Positions 44,823-57,857 of a DNA stretch of 64,000 nucleotides are shown piece after piece (position 1 is the first letter of the stretch; each line of letters begins with the position of its first letter). The stretch covers positions 366,001 to 430,000 of the forward strand of contig JAPMOS010000008.1 in assembly GCA_027972325.1 (NCBI GenBank), read 5' to 3'. Below the pieces are notes generated by a model. It was not told the DNA's origin. It ran no database searches and saw only the letters and a list, made by a program, of their open reading frames with translations. A program made the position numbers and the translations under genes. The stretch comes from Paratrimastix pyriformis (taxonomy: Eukaryota; Preaxostyla; Paratrimastigidae).

Positions 44823-45769
44823 TCAATCGCTGATCGGGTTGTTCGCGCGCTCGAAGGCAATGGTGGTCTCGGGGCCATGGCCAGGCACCACGCGGGTCTC
44901 GGGAGGGAGAGTGAAGAGCTTCTGGGTGATGCTCTGCCGGAGGGTCTCCTCGGAGCCACCCCACAAATCGGTACGGCCGTAGCTCCCCCTGGTGGCAAGG
45001 AGGCTTGAGTGGTGGAGTCCGGGAAGCCGCAGACCGGAAGAGGGTATCACCAGCAATCAGGAGTTTCTGGTCGGGGAAATGGAAGCAGACGCTGCCGGGG
45101 GAATGGCCAGGGGTGTGGATCACGCGGGCGTTGAACGAGCCAACCTAAAACAATCAACCAGATCGAATCCGAGAGGTTCCGTGTGCGCGGACTGGAATGA
45201 CATCGCCCTCGTTAAAGTAGCTCGCAATTGGGGGGATGTTGATGGGAGTTGGCACAGGGATGCCCAAAAGGTTGATCTGCATCTGAGCCATATCATAAAT
45301 GAACTTGTCTTGTTGATGGCACCGAATCGGGACGCCCCGCAGCTTGGCCTGGAGCATTCCCGTGACATCTGCGTACAAAATTGTTCGAAAGGACAATCAA
45401 AGCAATCGCGCTGGAAAGCAAACCAATATGATCAATATGGGCGTGCGTGTAATAGATGCCCGTGATCGTGAGACCCTCCTTCTTCACGGCGGCATAGATT
45501 TTCTCAACATCACCTCCGGTATCGATAATGATCCCACTCTTGGCCAAAGAGTCGTAGATAATGCAGCAGTTGGCCTGAATGGGGCCCACTGGGAAGATGA
45601 TCTTCTTCAGCTCGGCCATCGGCGCCTGGGAGTTGAAATCCGGTTTGAAGGTGCCTACCACCGCCGGGTGAAAGACTATGACCGAGATGCCCAACAAGTC
45701 AAACACGAGGAGGAGGCCGAGAAATAGCGTCTCTGTGTGGATCTTTCGAGAGTGACTTAAGATTCCCAT
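44823..45769 (-). CDS. Metallo-beta-lactamase fold hydrolase, glyoxalase II-like
   Basis: Zinc hydrolase of the glyoxalase II (hydroxyacylglutathione hydrolase)/YcbL type; it could hydrolyse thioesters such as S-lactoylglutathione, but substrate cannot be read from sequence. The metal motif THAHIDHIG (HxHxDH) is near 45430-45460; further ligands are in VIHTPGHSPGSVCFHF (45070-45120), IAGDTLFR (about 45030) and VVPGHGPETTIAFERANNPI at the C-terminus, ending SD before TGA. At least four exons. The chosen ATG gives MGILSHSRKIHTET and a hydrophobic stretch FLGLLLVFDLLGISVIVF, a possible membrane anchor; a shorter cytosolic form could start at MAELKKIIFPVGPIQANCC. It is divergent from C2CD5, with about 100 bp between start codons. 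Confidence 0.88.
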
Positions 45770-45867
45770 GGGTTGCCTCGGCGTGGGGCCCGCACGAGGA
45801 TGGAGCGAATTTGCCGTCCTTTGGAGCCTAGAACCAAAGGCCGGCAAGACTATCACGTTTCGCGAGG

Positions 45868-48800
45868 ATGCCGGCCAAGCTCAAAGTTCGTGTGATCGAA
45901 GCACGAAACTTGCCTGTTATGGACCGGGCGTCGAATTCTACCGATGCTTACGTTCAAGTCTGTCAACACGCTTGCCCCAACACTCTCGATGCGACGAATC
46001 TTGCAGGTTCGCTTCGGAAATACGCTGATTATGGAAACTCCGTGCATTCGAAGAACGTTGTTTCCATTCTGGGGCGCCGATTGTCGAGTTGAGGTTCCTG
46101 ATGATGCCCTTTTGCAGGAAGAGCCATTGGAATTCAAGTCTGCCCTTCTGATGCTTCGGATGGCTCACTTCCCGCAAGAGTCTGGGACAAGGACTACGTC
46201 TCTTCGGACGATGTCATCGGGACAGTGTTGGTTGATCTGAATGCCTTTTTTGCGCTGGAAGATGAGAGCTGGCAACTCTCGGGTTGGTTTCCTATTGCCG
46301 ACAGCACGCATGGCATTCGTGGCGAGCTGCACATCTCACTCAAGCTCGAGTCATTTATGGACCCCACCTCACCGACCGGGATTGTCTTTTCGACGGGTCT
46401 GTCTCCCGGGTTCTGTCGTCGGTTGTGAGCGCCGCTTGTCTCCCCCCTCCATCCAGCCAACGTGCCGCCGGCATGCTGGGAGCTGAGCGAGATCGTGGGG
46501 TTTGTTGAGGAGCTCATTGCGGCCGAGGACCCCGAGCCGGAGTGGTCGGGCTCGCGCACCGCCACCGACGCCCGCCAGCTGCTCTTCCACAGGCTCTCGG
46601 GGTTCGTGCCCCACCCCACCAACCCCACCGTCCACCTCGGTCATCACCACCCGGTCATCACCACCCGGTCATCACCACACGGTCATCACCACCCGGTCAT
46701 CACCACACGGTCATCACCACCCGGTCATCACCACACGGTCATCACCACCCGGTCACCATCTGATTTTATCCATGCGGGTGCCTCCTCCCAGGCGGTTGCG
46801 CCGCCGACTCGGGATGGCCGCCCAGGCGACGGGCTGCAACGCGGTGCTGGGGTACCAGCAGCACTTCGACCTCGAGGAGCGCACCGGACTGATCGTGGCC
46901 CGCGGCATGGGCACCGCCTGCAAAGTCGCCGTGGTCCGGCCCTCCGCCAGGCCACCTTCCCACCCACCCACCCACACCAGATTCCTCACGACCTCCTCCA
47001 TGCCCTCTCCCCTTCCCCACCGTCAGCGAAGCAAGGCCTCCCAGCAGGGCCAGGGCCAGGCCCCGGCAGCTCCTCCGGGGCCTGATGTCGCCCCCTCTGT
47101 GGCTGTTCCCCAGGCCGGCTATCCCGCCGCCCCGGTGGGAGCCCCCGGGTCCGACGAGGCGCCTGCCCCCCCGCAGACGGCCCCGCCCGCCCTGGGCGCG
47201 AGCGCCGGCCCCCACGATGAGGCCGGCAACAGCTCCATCAGTAGCCTGTCCTCCTTCCCGTCGAGCAGCAGCAGCGCCTCGAGCCACTCGGGCTCGTCAT
47301 CCTCCTCGTCGTCGTCCTCCTCGCCCTCCTCCGACGACGAGGCCGCGGCCAGCGGGCCCCCGACGGGCGTGCAGACCCCCGAGCTGCTCAGCACCGAGAG
47401 CAGCCTCAGCTCGACCAGCACCAGCACCTCCAGCAGCGAGCCCTCCGAGGCCGAGGGCCCCCCGGGCCCCGCCTCGCCCTCGACCACCTCCAGCGAGGAC
47501 AGCAGCACCTCGGTCGAGTCGTCCAGCTCGGACATGGAGAGCAGCTCCACCAGCAGCTCCACCTCCTCCTCGCCCTCCTCCTCCTCCACCGCCTCCACCC
47601 AGCGCCACAGCGCCCCGCCCCTGGCCCTGGCCCAGCCCCCCGACCACGCCGCCGCGGCCCCGGCCCCATCGGCCCCCGCGACGCCCACGCCGGCCCCCGA
47701 CTCGGACGCCGACACGGAGGTCCTCCGGGCACCCCCAGGGGCGCGCTCGCGGGCCAGCTCGCCCACCTCGAGCAGCGAGTCCTCCAGCGGGCTGAGCGCC
47801 CTCCACGACCGGATCGGGGCCCTCTACGACCTGGACCAGGCCCCGGCGGCCCCCCAGCAGCCGCCCGAGGTGGCCCAGTGGGCCCAGGAGGAGGGCGCCC
47901 TCTGGGCGGCGGCCCAGCAGCAGGGCCGCCGGAAGACCCTCGACCCGGGGCCCCTGCTGCGGATCGACCGCCACATGCGCGACGTCATCCTCGTCACCCT
48001 CAGCGCCCCCCCGCACCCCGCCGCCATCGGGGGTTACGTCTCCGTCCGTCGGCCGACCCGCTTGGGCTGCGCGGGGGAAGTGGAGTGCCGATGAAAGGGG
48101 GTGCACAAGGACCATTGATGGCACCCTGCCGCTCACGAGCTGCCTCTTCTTCTTCTTCTCTCGCGGGTCCGGGGGGGGGGGGGGGGGGGGGGTCTGCCGC
48201 CCTGCAGGCGCGCGCGGTGAAGCTGGTTGCCAAGGGCCAGTCGGTGGCCCTGGACGCGGGCGTGCGAAGCGAGTGGTGGGTGCAGCTGCGTGAGGAGATC
48301 AAGGCCCGTCCCCACAAACCCCACCTCCCCACGCCCTCCCCCTGCCGCCGTGCCCAAGTCGTAACGGGGCGCCTTCCGCCGCCACCCCCGTTCACGTGTG
48401 CCTCCGCTCTCGCCCTCATCGCCTGCAGGCCCACGCCCGCCGACTGGCCTGCAACGCGGTCCTGGCCTACAGCGAGCACGTGACCCTGTCCGGGGAGGTA
48501 TGCGTGCTGTCGGCCTCGGGGACGGCCATGTACTTCGACGTGGCCGCCATCAACGGGGCCGTCCTCAGGCAGCGCCGCGAGGGCCCCGAGCAGGTCCTGG
48601 CCGCCCAGCGGATGGCCCTCGACCTGCGGGCGGGCGAGCGCCGCCTGGCCCGCGAGGTGCACGCCGTCCAGAAGGCCCTCAAGCGCGGCTACCTGGACGA
48701 GCGCCACCACACGATCCGCATCCGCAGGCGGCGCCACCGGCATCGCCCCCCAGCAGCCGCACCCGCACCGGCCGCCCCGCCCGAGGCAAAGCAGGCTGCC

Positions 48801-51800
48801 GACAGCGATGCGCTGCCCCTGCCCTGCGACCCGCCCGTGCTTGTCAAGGAGCCCCAGGGCCAACCGGTCCTCGTCCCGGGCTGCGGGGCCGCCCGCTCCC
48901 CGCCTCCCTCGGCCGGGCCGTCCCTGCCACTGCCCCCGCCACCCCCGCCCCTCGACCTCCAGGCCGCCCCGGGGCTCAGTTCGGTTTCGCCCAAGCTTGC
49001 CTCGGCCTCGGGCCCGCACACGCCCCGGACGGGACCCTTGCCCGCCCCAACCGGAACGGCCCCGGCCCCGGCAACACCCGCCTCGGCCCCGGCCCCGGCC
49101 CCGGCCCCACGGCCCCGGAAGCGCTCCTGCCGGTGGATGTACCGGGCCAACGCCTCCATCGCCCGGCGGACGGGGGCCCCCGAGGCCGGCCTGGCCGACG
49201 GCGACTGCGGGGCGGCCTTCGGGCGCCTGTACCAGTCGCTCCTCGGGGCCACGGCCGACGTGACCACGGCCGCCCTGGCCGCCTCGGGCCCCGCCGCGGC
49301 GGCCAATGGGCAGCCGCTGATCCCCTCGTGCGCCATGTTCCACGCCCCCTACCGGCCCAGCCTGGCCCCCTTCCCGGTGCGGCTGCTCCGCTGCGCGGGG
49401 TGCCGGAAGGCCGCCGTCCCCGAGATGGTCGTCTCGGCCACCGAGCCGCCGCTCTCCGTCCGTCCGGCCGCCTCCGCACCCAATCCCCCCCGCCGCCCAC
49501 CGCCCACCGCCCTCACGCCTGTCCCTCCAACTCGGCGGGTTGGGTCTGGCTGTGCAGACGGACACCCAGCTGCCCTGGTGCACGGTCGAGGCGCGGGTCT
49601 GCCGGGCGCACCGGTTCACGGCCTCGGGGGAGGCCAACGCGAGCCTGGTCTCGGACATCCTGCCCTTCGTCGAGGTCGACCTCCACAGGCAGCTCGTCGC
49701 CAAGGTCCGCCCCCCCGCCCCCTCCCCCACCCGACCCCCCTCCTCTCATCGCATCCCTGCCCGCCCATATGCCCTCGCTTTCGCCGCCCATCCATCCATC
49801 CGCCCGTTGACCCACCCACCACCCGCCGTTCCCGCCCCCCAGGCCCGTCTCCTCGGTCGGAACGCCATCTTCGGGCTGGACGTGCAGCTGGCCCTGGGGG
49901 CCACCCACATCGCGGCCGTGGCCACCGGGACGGCCCTCTTCTGCAACGCGCTGCCCCTGCCCCCCGCCCTGCGGGTCGCTCGGACCCTCGCCACCCAGGA
50001 CCAGGCAGACGCGGTCCGCCTCCCCCTCCACGCCCCCACACATCTTGGGAAACCCACAAAGACGGGGCATGCGGGACCCGAGCCTCGGCGGCACCGTCAC
50101 CGCGTAAGACCACCATCCGCATCACCACCACCAACTTCATCATCCCCCCACCCACCCAACCCCACCACGGCACCACTCGGCAGCGGATGCTCGAGGTGCA
50201 GCGGCGGATTGAGCGCCTCTCGCGGCGCAACCGGGGCCTGCTGCAGCCCGTCACGCCCACCAGCCCCGAGGGGCGGTCCGGGGTGCCCGTGCTGAGCTCG
50301 GTGCTGCCTGCCCTGCGGGCGGCCATGGACCCGGCCGAGCTGGTCCCGCCCCCTGCCGCCCCGCAGCAGCCCGACGACGGGACCGCCGGTGGCTCCTTGC
50401 TCAGCGGGCCGGGCTGCTCGCTGTGCCTCCGGGGCGACTCGGCCGGCTCGCGGCCGGCGGCCGGCGAGGACGACCAGGGGACGCTGACCCTGCGGCCCCA
50501 GGATGGCGGCCCCGAGGACCCGACCGCCGAGCCGCTCGACGACGAGCCGGCCGCCCGGCCCCGGCCCCACGGGGCCCACGGGGGCGGCGGTGGCGAGCCG
50601 GGCTCGGCGGGTGCCGAGGAGGACCGCCTCATGCGCGAGGACGCCCAGGCTGGCCCCACGGACGCCTCCTCGGCCGTCGACCCGCGGGGCGGCGGGGCCG
50701 GGGGCGGGGCCGGCCCACACCCCGGACACTACGCCCGCCGGGCCCCGCGGTCGCCCCGGGGCGCCACCTCGCCCTCGACCGAGCGGCCCCGCAGCCGCAG
50801 CTGCAGCAGCCGGGACCGGACCCGGCGCCGCTCCCGGTCGCCCTCGCCCATGTCGAGCCGCTCGCGGAAGGAGCACAACAGCCGCTCCCGCTCGCCCAGC
50901 CCGGCCGGCCGGGGGGACAAGGCCCACGCCCGCAGCCTGTCCCCGCCCCGCCGCAAGCGATCCCCCGAGGGCGGCCCCGACCCGGACGAGGGCAGGACCT
51001 CCAGCGAGCGGCACACCTCCGAGGGCGAGTCGGCCCGCTCCGTCCGGTCGCACCATTCCCAGGGCACCGCCATGCACGAGAAGGCCCCGGCGGGGGCCGG
51101 GCCTGCGAGCGAGGGGGCGGGCGGCGAGGGTCCCGAGGAGCCGGCCGCCTTTGGGCTGATGGACCCGCAGGAGCGCCTCGAGGCGGCCGAGGCCGAGGCG
51201 GCCCTCCGCGAGCACCAGACTGCCATCGACCTGCGCGCCCCCCAGGGCCCCTTGGCCGGCGGCCCGGCGGCCCGGCGGCACCACCACCACCTGCAGCACA
51301 ACTTCGTCGAGTACGACTTCAAGTCCGCCCCGCCTGGCAGTTCCCCTCCGTCCCGCCCGCCCCCCCACACTAACCCACCCACCAACCCACCCACCAACCC
51401 ACTGGGCCACTGAGCCACCGGCAACCTTCCGTCCCGGCGATATCGCCATCACCATCCGGTCCCCGCTATTGGGCATGGTCTCACACCCCGCCACTTCTCT
51501 CTCTTCGCGGGGGATGCTGCAGCGACCTGGCCGAGCTGCCCGACGACCCGATGGACGGCATCTTCCTGGTCGAGGTCCGCCCCCCCCCCCCCCCCCCGCC
51601 GCCTCCCCTCCGGCCTCCAAGCAGAAGAATCTGCAGCCCCCCCCCCCCCCCCTCCCCCCCGCGCACTCTTGGTGGGTGGATGCATCACCTGCTCGTTCTG
51701 GCGATGGGGCAGGTGGACGACGACGAGGACGAGGCCACCCTGGCCACCCTGATCGACCCGCCCCTGCCGGCCGGCCTGGCGGTCCTCTCGACGGGCCTGC

Positions 51801-52612
51801 CGGCCCCCTTCGCCCGGCCCACCGTGTGCTACGTGCCCCCGCCCCCGGCCGACCCAGCCCTCCTGACGCCAGCCGACACGCCGCCCCCCGCCGCCGCCCC
51901 CGGCTTGGCGCCCATGCTGCTGGCCCAGAGCTCACCCGGCCGGGCCCCGCTGGCCCTGGCCGACGCCCCGGCCAGCAGTCGGAGCGCCCTGCAGCCACCC
52001 TGCACCCCCCAGGCCCTGACCCTCCGCCCGGCCGGGCCAGCCGCCCCCCCGTCGCATGTACCGGTGCAGCACCTGACGGCTGTCATGCAGGACCGGCTGC
52101 GGGGCCTGGCCCGGGACGTGGCCAACCTGCGGGTGAACCTGGTGGCCCCGGACCCGCACCTGTCCGTGCTGCCCCCGGCCCCGCCCTCGGGCCTGGCCCC
52201 CGACATGGCGGGGCCCCCCCAGGCGCCCTCGGCCCTGGGCGGCAGCATCAGCGGGGCCTCCCTGCCCAGCCTCTCCTGCCCCATCCTGCCCTCGGCGACC
52301 CCTGCCTTGCCGCCCCAGCTGGGCAGCGGGCCGGTCATGCTGGGGCGCCCGGTCCCCTTCCGGCCGCTGCCCATGGTCATGGCCGCCCAGCTCGGGGCCC
52401 TCCCGGTGCTGCCCCTGCCCGGCCCGGCCGCCCCTGCGGGCCTGCAGATGCCCGCGCCTCCGTCGGCCGGCTCGCAGGGGGCCGCCTTCGCGGAGATGGT
52501 CCAGGCCCAGCTCGACGCGGCCCTCTTCCGGGTCTGCCCCGCCCCCCCGACCGCCATCCGCCGCCATCCGCCCATGCTGCCATTCGGCCGAAAGGAGAAA
52601 TACCTCTCCCCG

Positions 52613-52668
<56 letters not shown>

Positions 52669-55600
52669 CTCCCTCCGGGTCATGGCCGCAGTACCGTCGG
52701 ATGGCGCCCTGCGTCCTGTCGACCCTGCGCTGGCGGCTGGTGCTGCCCGGCCCCGGCCAGGTGCAGCTCATCCTGGTGGCCGCCGCCAGCGCCCCCGAGA
52801 TCGCCGCCGCCCCCACCACCACCACCACCACGTCGAGCAGCGGGGCCCTGGCCGCCTCGGCCGCATCGCCATCTCCCATGCCCGGTGCCGTCGCCGACAC
52901 GCCCCTGGCCCGAGCCCCCTCGCCCCCAGCCGGAGGCCTCTCTGCGCCCATCCCCGTGCCGGCCCTGCGCTCGCCCATACCCGCTGCCACCAGCGGCCTG
53001 AGCAGCAGCAGCCCGGCCCCGCCGGTGGCCATGGGGCAGCTGGTCTCGACCTGGGCCACCCTGCAGTGGTACCGCCACCTGCTGGGGCTGCCGGCCGCCT
53101 GGGGGGCCGACCAGGGCGGCTCGGCCCTGCTGCAGCCCCTGACCCGGGCGGTGAGCTGGCTGCAAGCCCACCTGCCGCCCTCGGTGGCGGCCGCCCCATG
53201 CGGCGGTTCGGCATGGCCACAGCCGCCCCTGCCACAGCTGCCCCTGCAGATTCGCGCTACCTCCAGCAGCAGCCTGCTGGCGCGCTCCCTGGGGGCGTCC
53301 GCCATGCCCCCGCTCGCCACCGCCCAGCCGCCGCCCCCCGCCTGGCCGGTCCCCTTTGAGGCCATCCCCACCCCGGCCCCTCCGTCCCCCGCCAGCCCGT
53401 CCGGGCGCCCCATCCCGCTGACCCACCAGCAGAGCAGCCCCGCCTGGTTCGGCCGCCCGGGGCTCCCCGCCACCGAGTCGCCTCACAAGGCGGGCGGGCG
53501 CCCGCCCAAGGCGCCCCACCCGCACCGGCCCCACAAGCACCGCCACACTCGCTCCCTGTCCCACGTCCCGGTGGTGGACCTGGTCCAGCCTCCGCCAGCG
53601 AGCCCCGGGTGACGTCGCCATGGCCGCCGCCGCCGCTCGGCTCGCCCGCGCCCAGCGAAGGCCGGCCGGCGCCCCTGGCCAGCAGCCCCCTCGCCCAGCC
53701 GGCCCCAGCCCAGCAGCAGCAGCAGCAGCAGCAGCCGTCCCTGCGCCACCGCCGGCACCACCACCACCACCACCGGCACCACCGGCACCACCACCACTTC
53801 GCCTCATCTTCGCAGCCCGTCACGCCTTCTGCGGCGGCCGCGGCCGCTGCTACAGCAGCAACCGCAGCAGCAGCAGTCTCGACCGAGGCAACCGCGGCTC
53901 CTGTCTGCGGCTCGGCCGACTTGATCCCCGTCGCGCCTGTGGCCCCGTCGACCGTGCCGCCACCGAGCGCCCCGCCGCTGTCCATCGGCCGGCAGCCCTC
54001 GACGCCGCACTCGCTGACCAGCAGCCTGGCCGCCTCGGTGGCGCCCTCCGTGCTGGGGCCCTGGGTGGCCCAGGCCTGCGAGGTGCCCCTCAGCGGGGTG
54101 GTCATCACCCCCGAGGTCGGTTCCTCCGCCCTCCACGCCACCGCCCCCGGGGTACCGACCCCCATCACCTTGATACCACGCATTTCCGCCCGCACCCACA
54201 CACGCACGCTCTTCTTCTGCTCGGCTCACTCCACTGTTCTGCTCGTGGCATCTCACTGGTCTTTCGACCGTCAGGCCGCCGTGCCGGGGCAGGAGATCCG
54301 GCGGACGGTGGGCCCCCTGGCGCTGCACCTGATCCGGGAGGGCACCGCCCTGCGCGAGCGCGAGGACGGCCAGTTCGTCAGCCTCGTCCTGGCCGAGGCC
54401 CTCGCATCCGCTCGGTTCGTTCCCCGCCCGCGCCGCACAGGCACGCACAGAGACACCCACAGACAGACACCCACAGACAGACAGACACAGACGACATCAC
54501 GCAGAGAGCGCAGACACCACGCAGACACACGATTTCCGTTTGCGCTGCCTCGTCGCCCCGTCTTCTTTCGCCGCCGGCCCACCGCCCCGTCACTTTCGCT
54601 CCCTCCCTGTGCAGGGCCCACGTTGCGGCCCTGGGGGCCAACGCGCTCGTGGGCTTCCGCATCGTCGAGTGCCGCTGCACCCAAAACCTGCACAAGTCCG
54701 GCCGCGCCGCCCTCGCTCTCGCGCCGCCCATCCCACACCCCCATCCCCCCATCCTCCCACATTGCCTCTTGATCCTCACCCCCGCACGCTCCACCTCTCG
54801 CTTCCTGTCGTTGTTTTTTGGGGGGAGCAGGACCCAGATGCACTGCGTGGTCTCGCTTCTCGGGGACATTGTCCTCACGGGCCCAGCCGCCCCGGCCCCG
54901 GCCCCGGTGAGCCCGCCGCCCATCGGGCTGCTCGATCGGGCCTTCCGCTGCCTGTCGGCGGCCGCCTGGACGTACTGCTACCACGCCCACCACCACCGGC
55001 ACCCCCTGGCCTGCCCCGTACCCGCCCCCGCGGCGGCCGCCATGCAGGCGGGCCTGCCCCTGTTGGGCCCCAAGCCCACCCGCCGCCGACCTGCGGGTCC
55101 CCTCCGCCGGCACCGGTCGGCCCTGGGGGGCAACCAGGCCGGGCACAGGGCGCCCGGTCACCGGCACCACAGGCGCCGCCCTTCGGTGGCCACGGCCCAC
55201 TCGGCGTTCCGCGTCCATACGCCCACCGCCGCCCACCGGCACCACCGGCATCACGGCCCCGGCTCGCGGGGGGCGCTGCTGCTCCGCGAGGACGTGGAGG
55301 AGGCCTTCCCGTCGGGCGGCTTCGGGGAGTCGGCCGGTCACGCCACGACGGGCGGCGGGGGCGACCAGGGGGCCGGCGACGGGTCCGGGTCGCCCCTGGT
55401 CCGGTTCCGATCGGGCATCCGAAGCAACCACCACCACCGCCACCGGGCCGCCGGCTCCACGCGCGCCCACCGGCGCCATCACCGGGTCCACCACCACCAC
55501 CGCGATGAGAGCAGCGCCCGATGGGGGAGCCAGCACCGGCACCACCACCGGCACGAGTACCCCGAGCACCATGCGCCCCCCACTCGCACCATTCCCAGCA

Positions 55601-55824
55601 GCAACACCACCGACACGCCTCCCCACACCCCGAGCCGTTTTCGCCTGACACGGGTGGCTGAAAGGATGCCCCCCCCCCCCCCCCCCCCCCCCTGGAGAAT
55701 GTTTGAATTATCATCGTTGTTTGCCTCCAGCCCCCGCCCCGCCCCGCCCCGCCCCGCCCCCCCCCCCCCCCCCGTGAAGATCGGTCGAAGAGTCAGTCGT
55801 CACCTTCTGCATACATATTTATGA
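45868..55824 (+). CDS. C2CD5: C2CD5 (CDP138-like) C2-domain protein, many exons
   Basis: Clear orthologue of the animal C2 domain-containing protein 5, a calcium and phospholipid-binding factor in vesicle fusion. N-terminus MPAKLKVRVIEARNLPVMDR with loop Asp residues in NLPVMDRASNSTDAYV and WDKDYVSSDDVIG, then WFPIADSTHGIRGELHISLK. Downstream family blocks in order: GFVEELIAAEDPEPEW; GCNAVLGYQQHFDLEERTGL and VARGMGTACKV; VKLVAKGQSVALDAG; RRLACNAVLAYSEHV; CVLSASGTAMYFDV; CAMFHAPYRPSLAPFPVRLL with CAGCRK; QLPWCTVEARVCRAHRF; LVSDILPFVEVDLHRQLVAK; RNAIFGLDVQLALGATHIAA; QRMLEVQRRIERLSRRNR; RRMAPCVLSTLRWRLVLPG; SLAASVAPSVLGPWVAQACE; RAHVAALGANALVGFRIVE; MHCVVSLLGDIVLTG. Extra Ser-, Pro- and His-rich linkers and a His-rich tail enlarge it. 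The stop is uncertain: the last frame ends at 55824, but the true end may be near 55650. Confidence 0.93.
46639..46758. repeat. 14-bp minisatellite (GGTCATCACCACCC)n
   Basis: Eight to nine copies, alternating between CACCC and CACAC variants, in an intron of C2CD5 between FVPHPTNP and the exon that encodes GCNAVLGYQQ. Confidence 0.88.
48171..48192. repeat. 22-nt G homopolymer on the coding strand
   Basis: Pure G run on + within a C2CD5 intron shortly before the exon starting ARAVKLVAKGQ. It is one of the minority of runs with G on the sense strand. Confidence 0.85.
51581..51660. repeat. Two C homopolymer runs flanking an intronic segment
   Basis: C runs of about 17 (near 51581-51597) and about 20 (near 51638-51660) in a C2CD5 intron after the exon ending DDPMDGIFLVE. 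Here C is on the sense strand. Confidence 0.8.
52613..52667. repeat. Trinucleotide array (CAT)n
   Basis: About 18 perfect copies in a C2CD5 intron, immediately upstream of the splice acceptor before YRRMAPCVLS. If retained it would encode polyhistidine. Confidence 0.88.
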
Positions 55825-55833
55825 CAACACCGT

Positions 55834-57511
<1,678 letters not shown>

Positions 57512-57857
57512 TTTAGACTTGTTCTTCGAGTCCTTGATTTGAATATGACGGGGTATAGGCGCAAACGGCGGTCAGCTACACCGGGCCGTTTTCTGTGTGA
57601 CTTCCCTTTTTTTTGTCAAGGTCCCCCAACGGGCTCTGTGGCGACTGCGATCTTTTTTTATTATATTTTTTGATATTTAATAATTTAATGGAACTCCATA
57701 TCGCCTTCTTTCCTCTTTAATGCCCCCGATCGTCCAAACCCATCCCCCCCCCCCCCCCGCCCTTTTTTTCTTCGTCCCAATTGTCTCACCAAGCCCCCCC
57801 AGACGAGATCGGAGCTGTGGCAGCGGTTTCTGTTCGAAACGGCAAGCGAACTCGTCC
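57512..57857. promoter_or_regulatory. Beta-tubulin upstream region
   Basis: About 350 bp between the tubulin start codon and the stop of the upstream Utp7 gene, both on the minus strand. It is locally AT-rich (57650-57720), unlike most of the window, and must contain the tubulin promoter unless it is co-transcribed. A TATATTTTTTGATATTTAAT stretch near 57662-57681 could supply a TATA-like element, but the transcription start cannot be located. Confidence 0.35.

Noticed and set aside
47100-48090. Separate Ser-rich gene in the C2CD5 interval
   Set aside because: The Ser/Pro-rich segment sits between two conserved C2CD5 blocks on the same strand and is best read as an expanded linker.
53620-55824. 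Independent His-rich gene on +
   Set aside because: It overlaps the C-terminal C2CD5 blocks (RAHVAALGANALVGF, MHCVVSLLGDIVLTG). The His-rich part is the likely tail of that protein or an unspliced extension.
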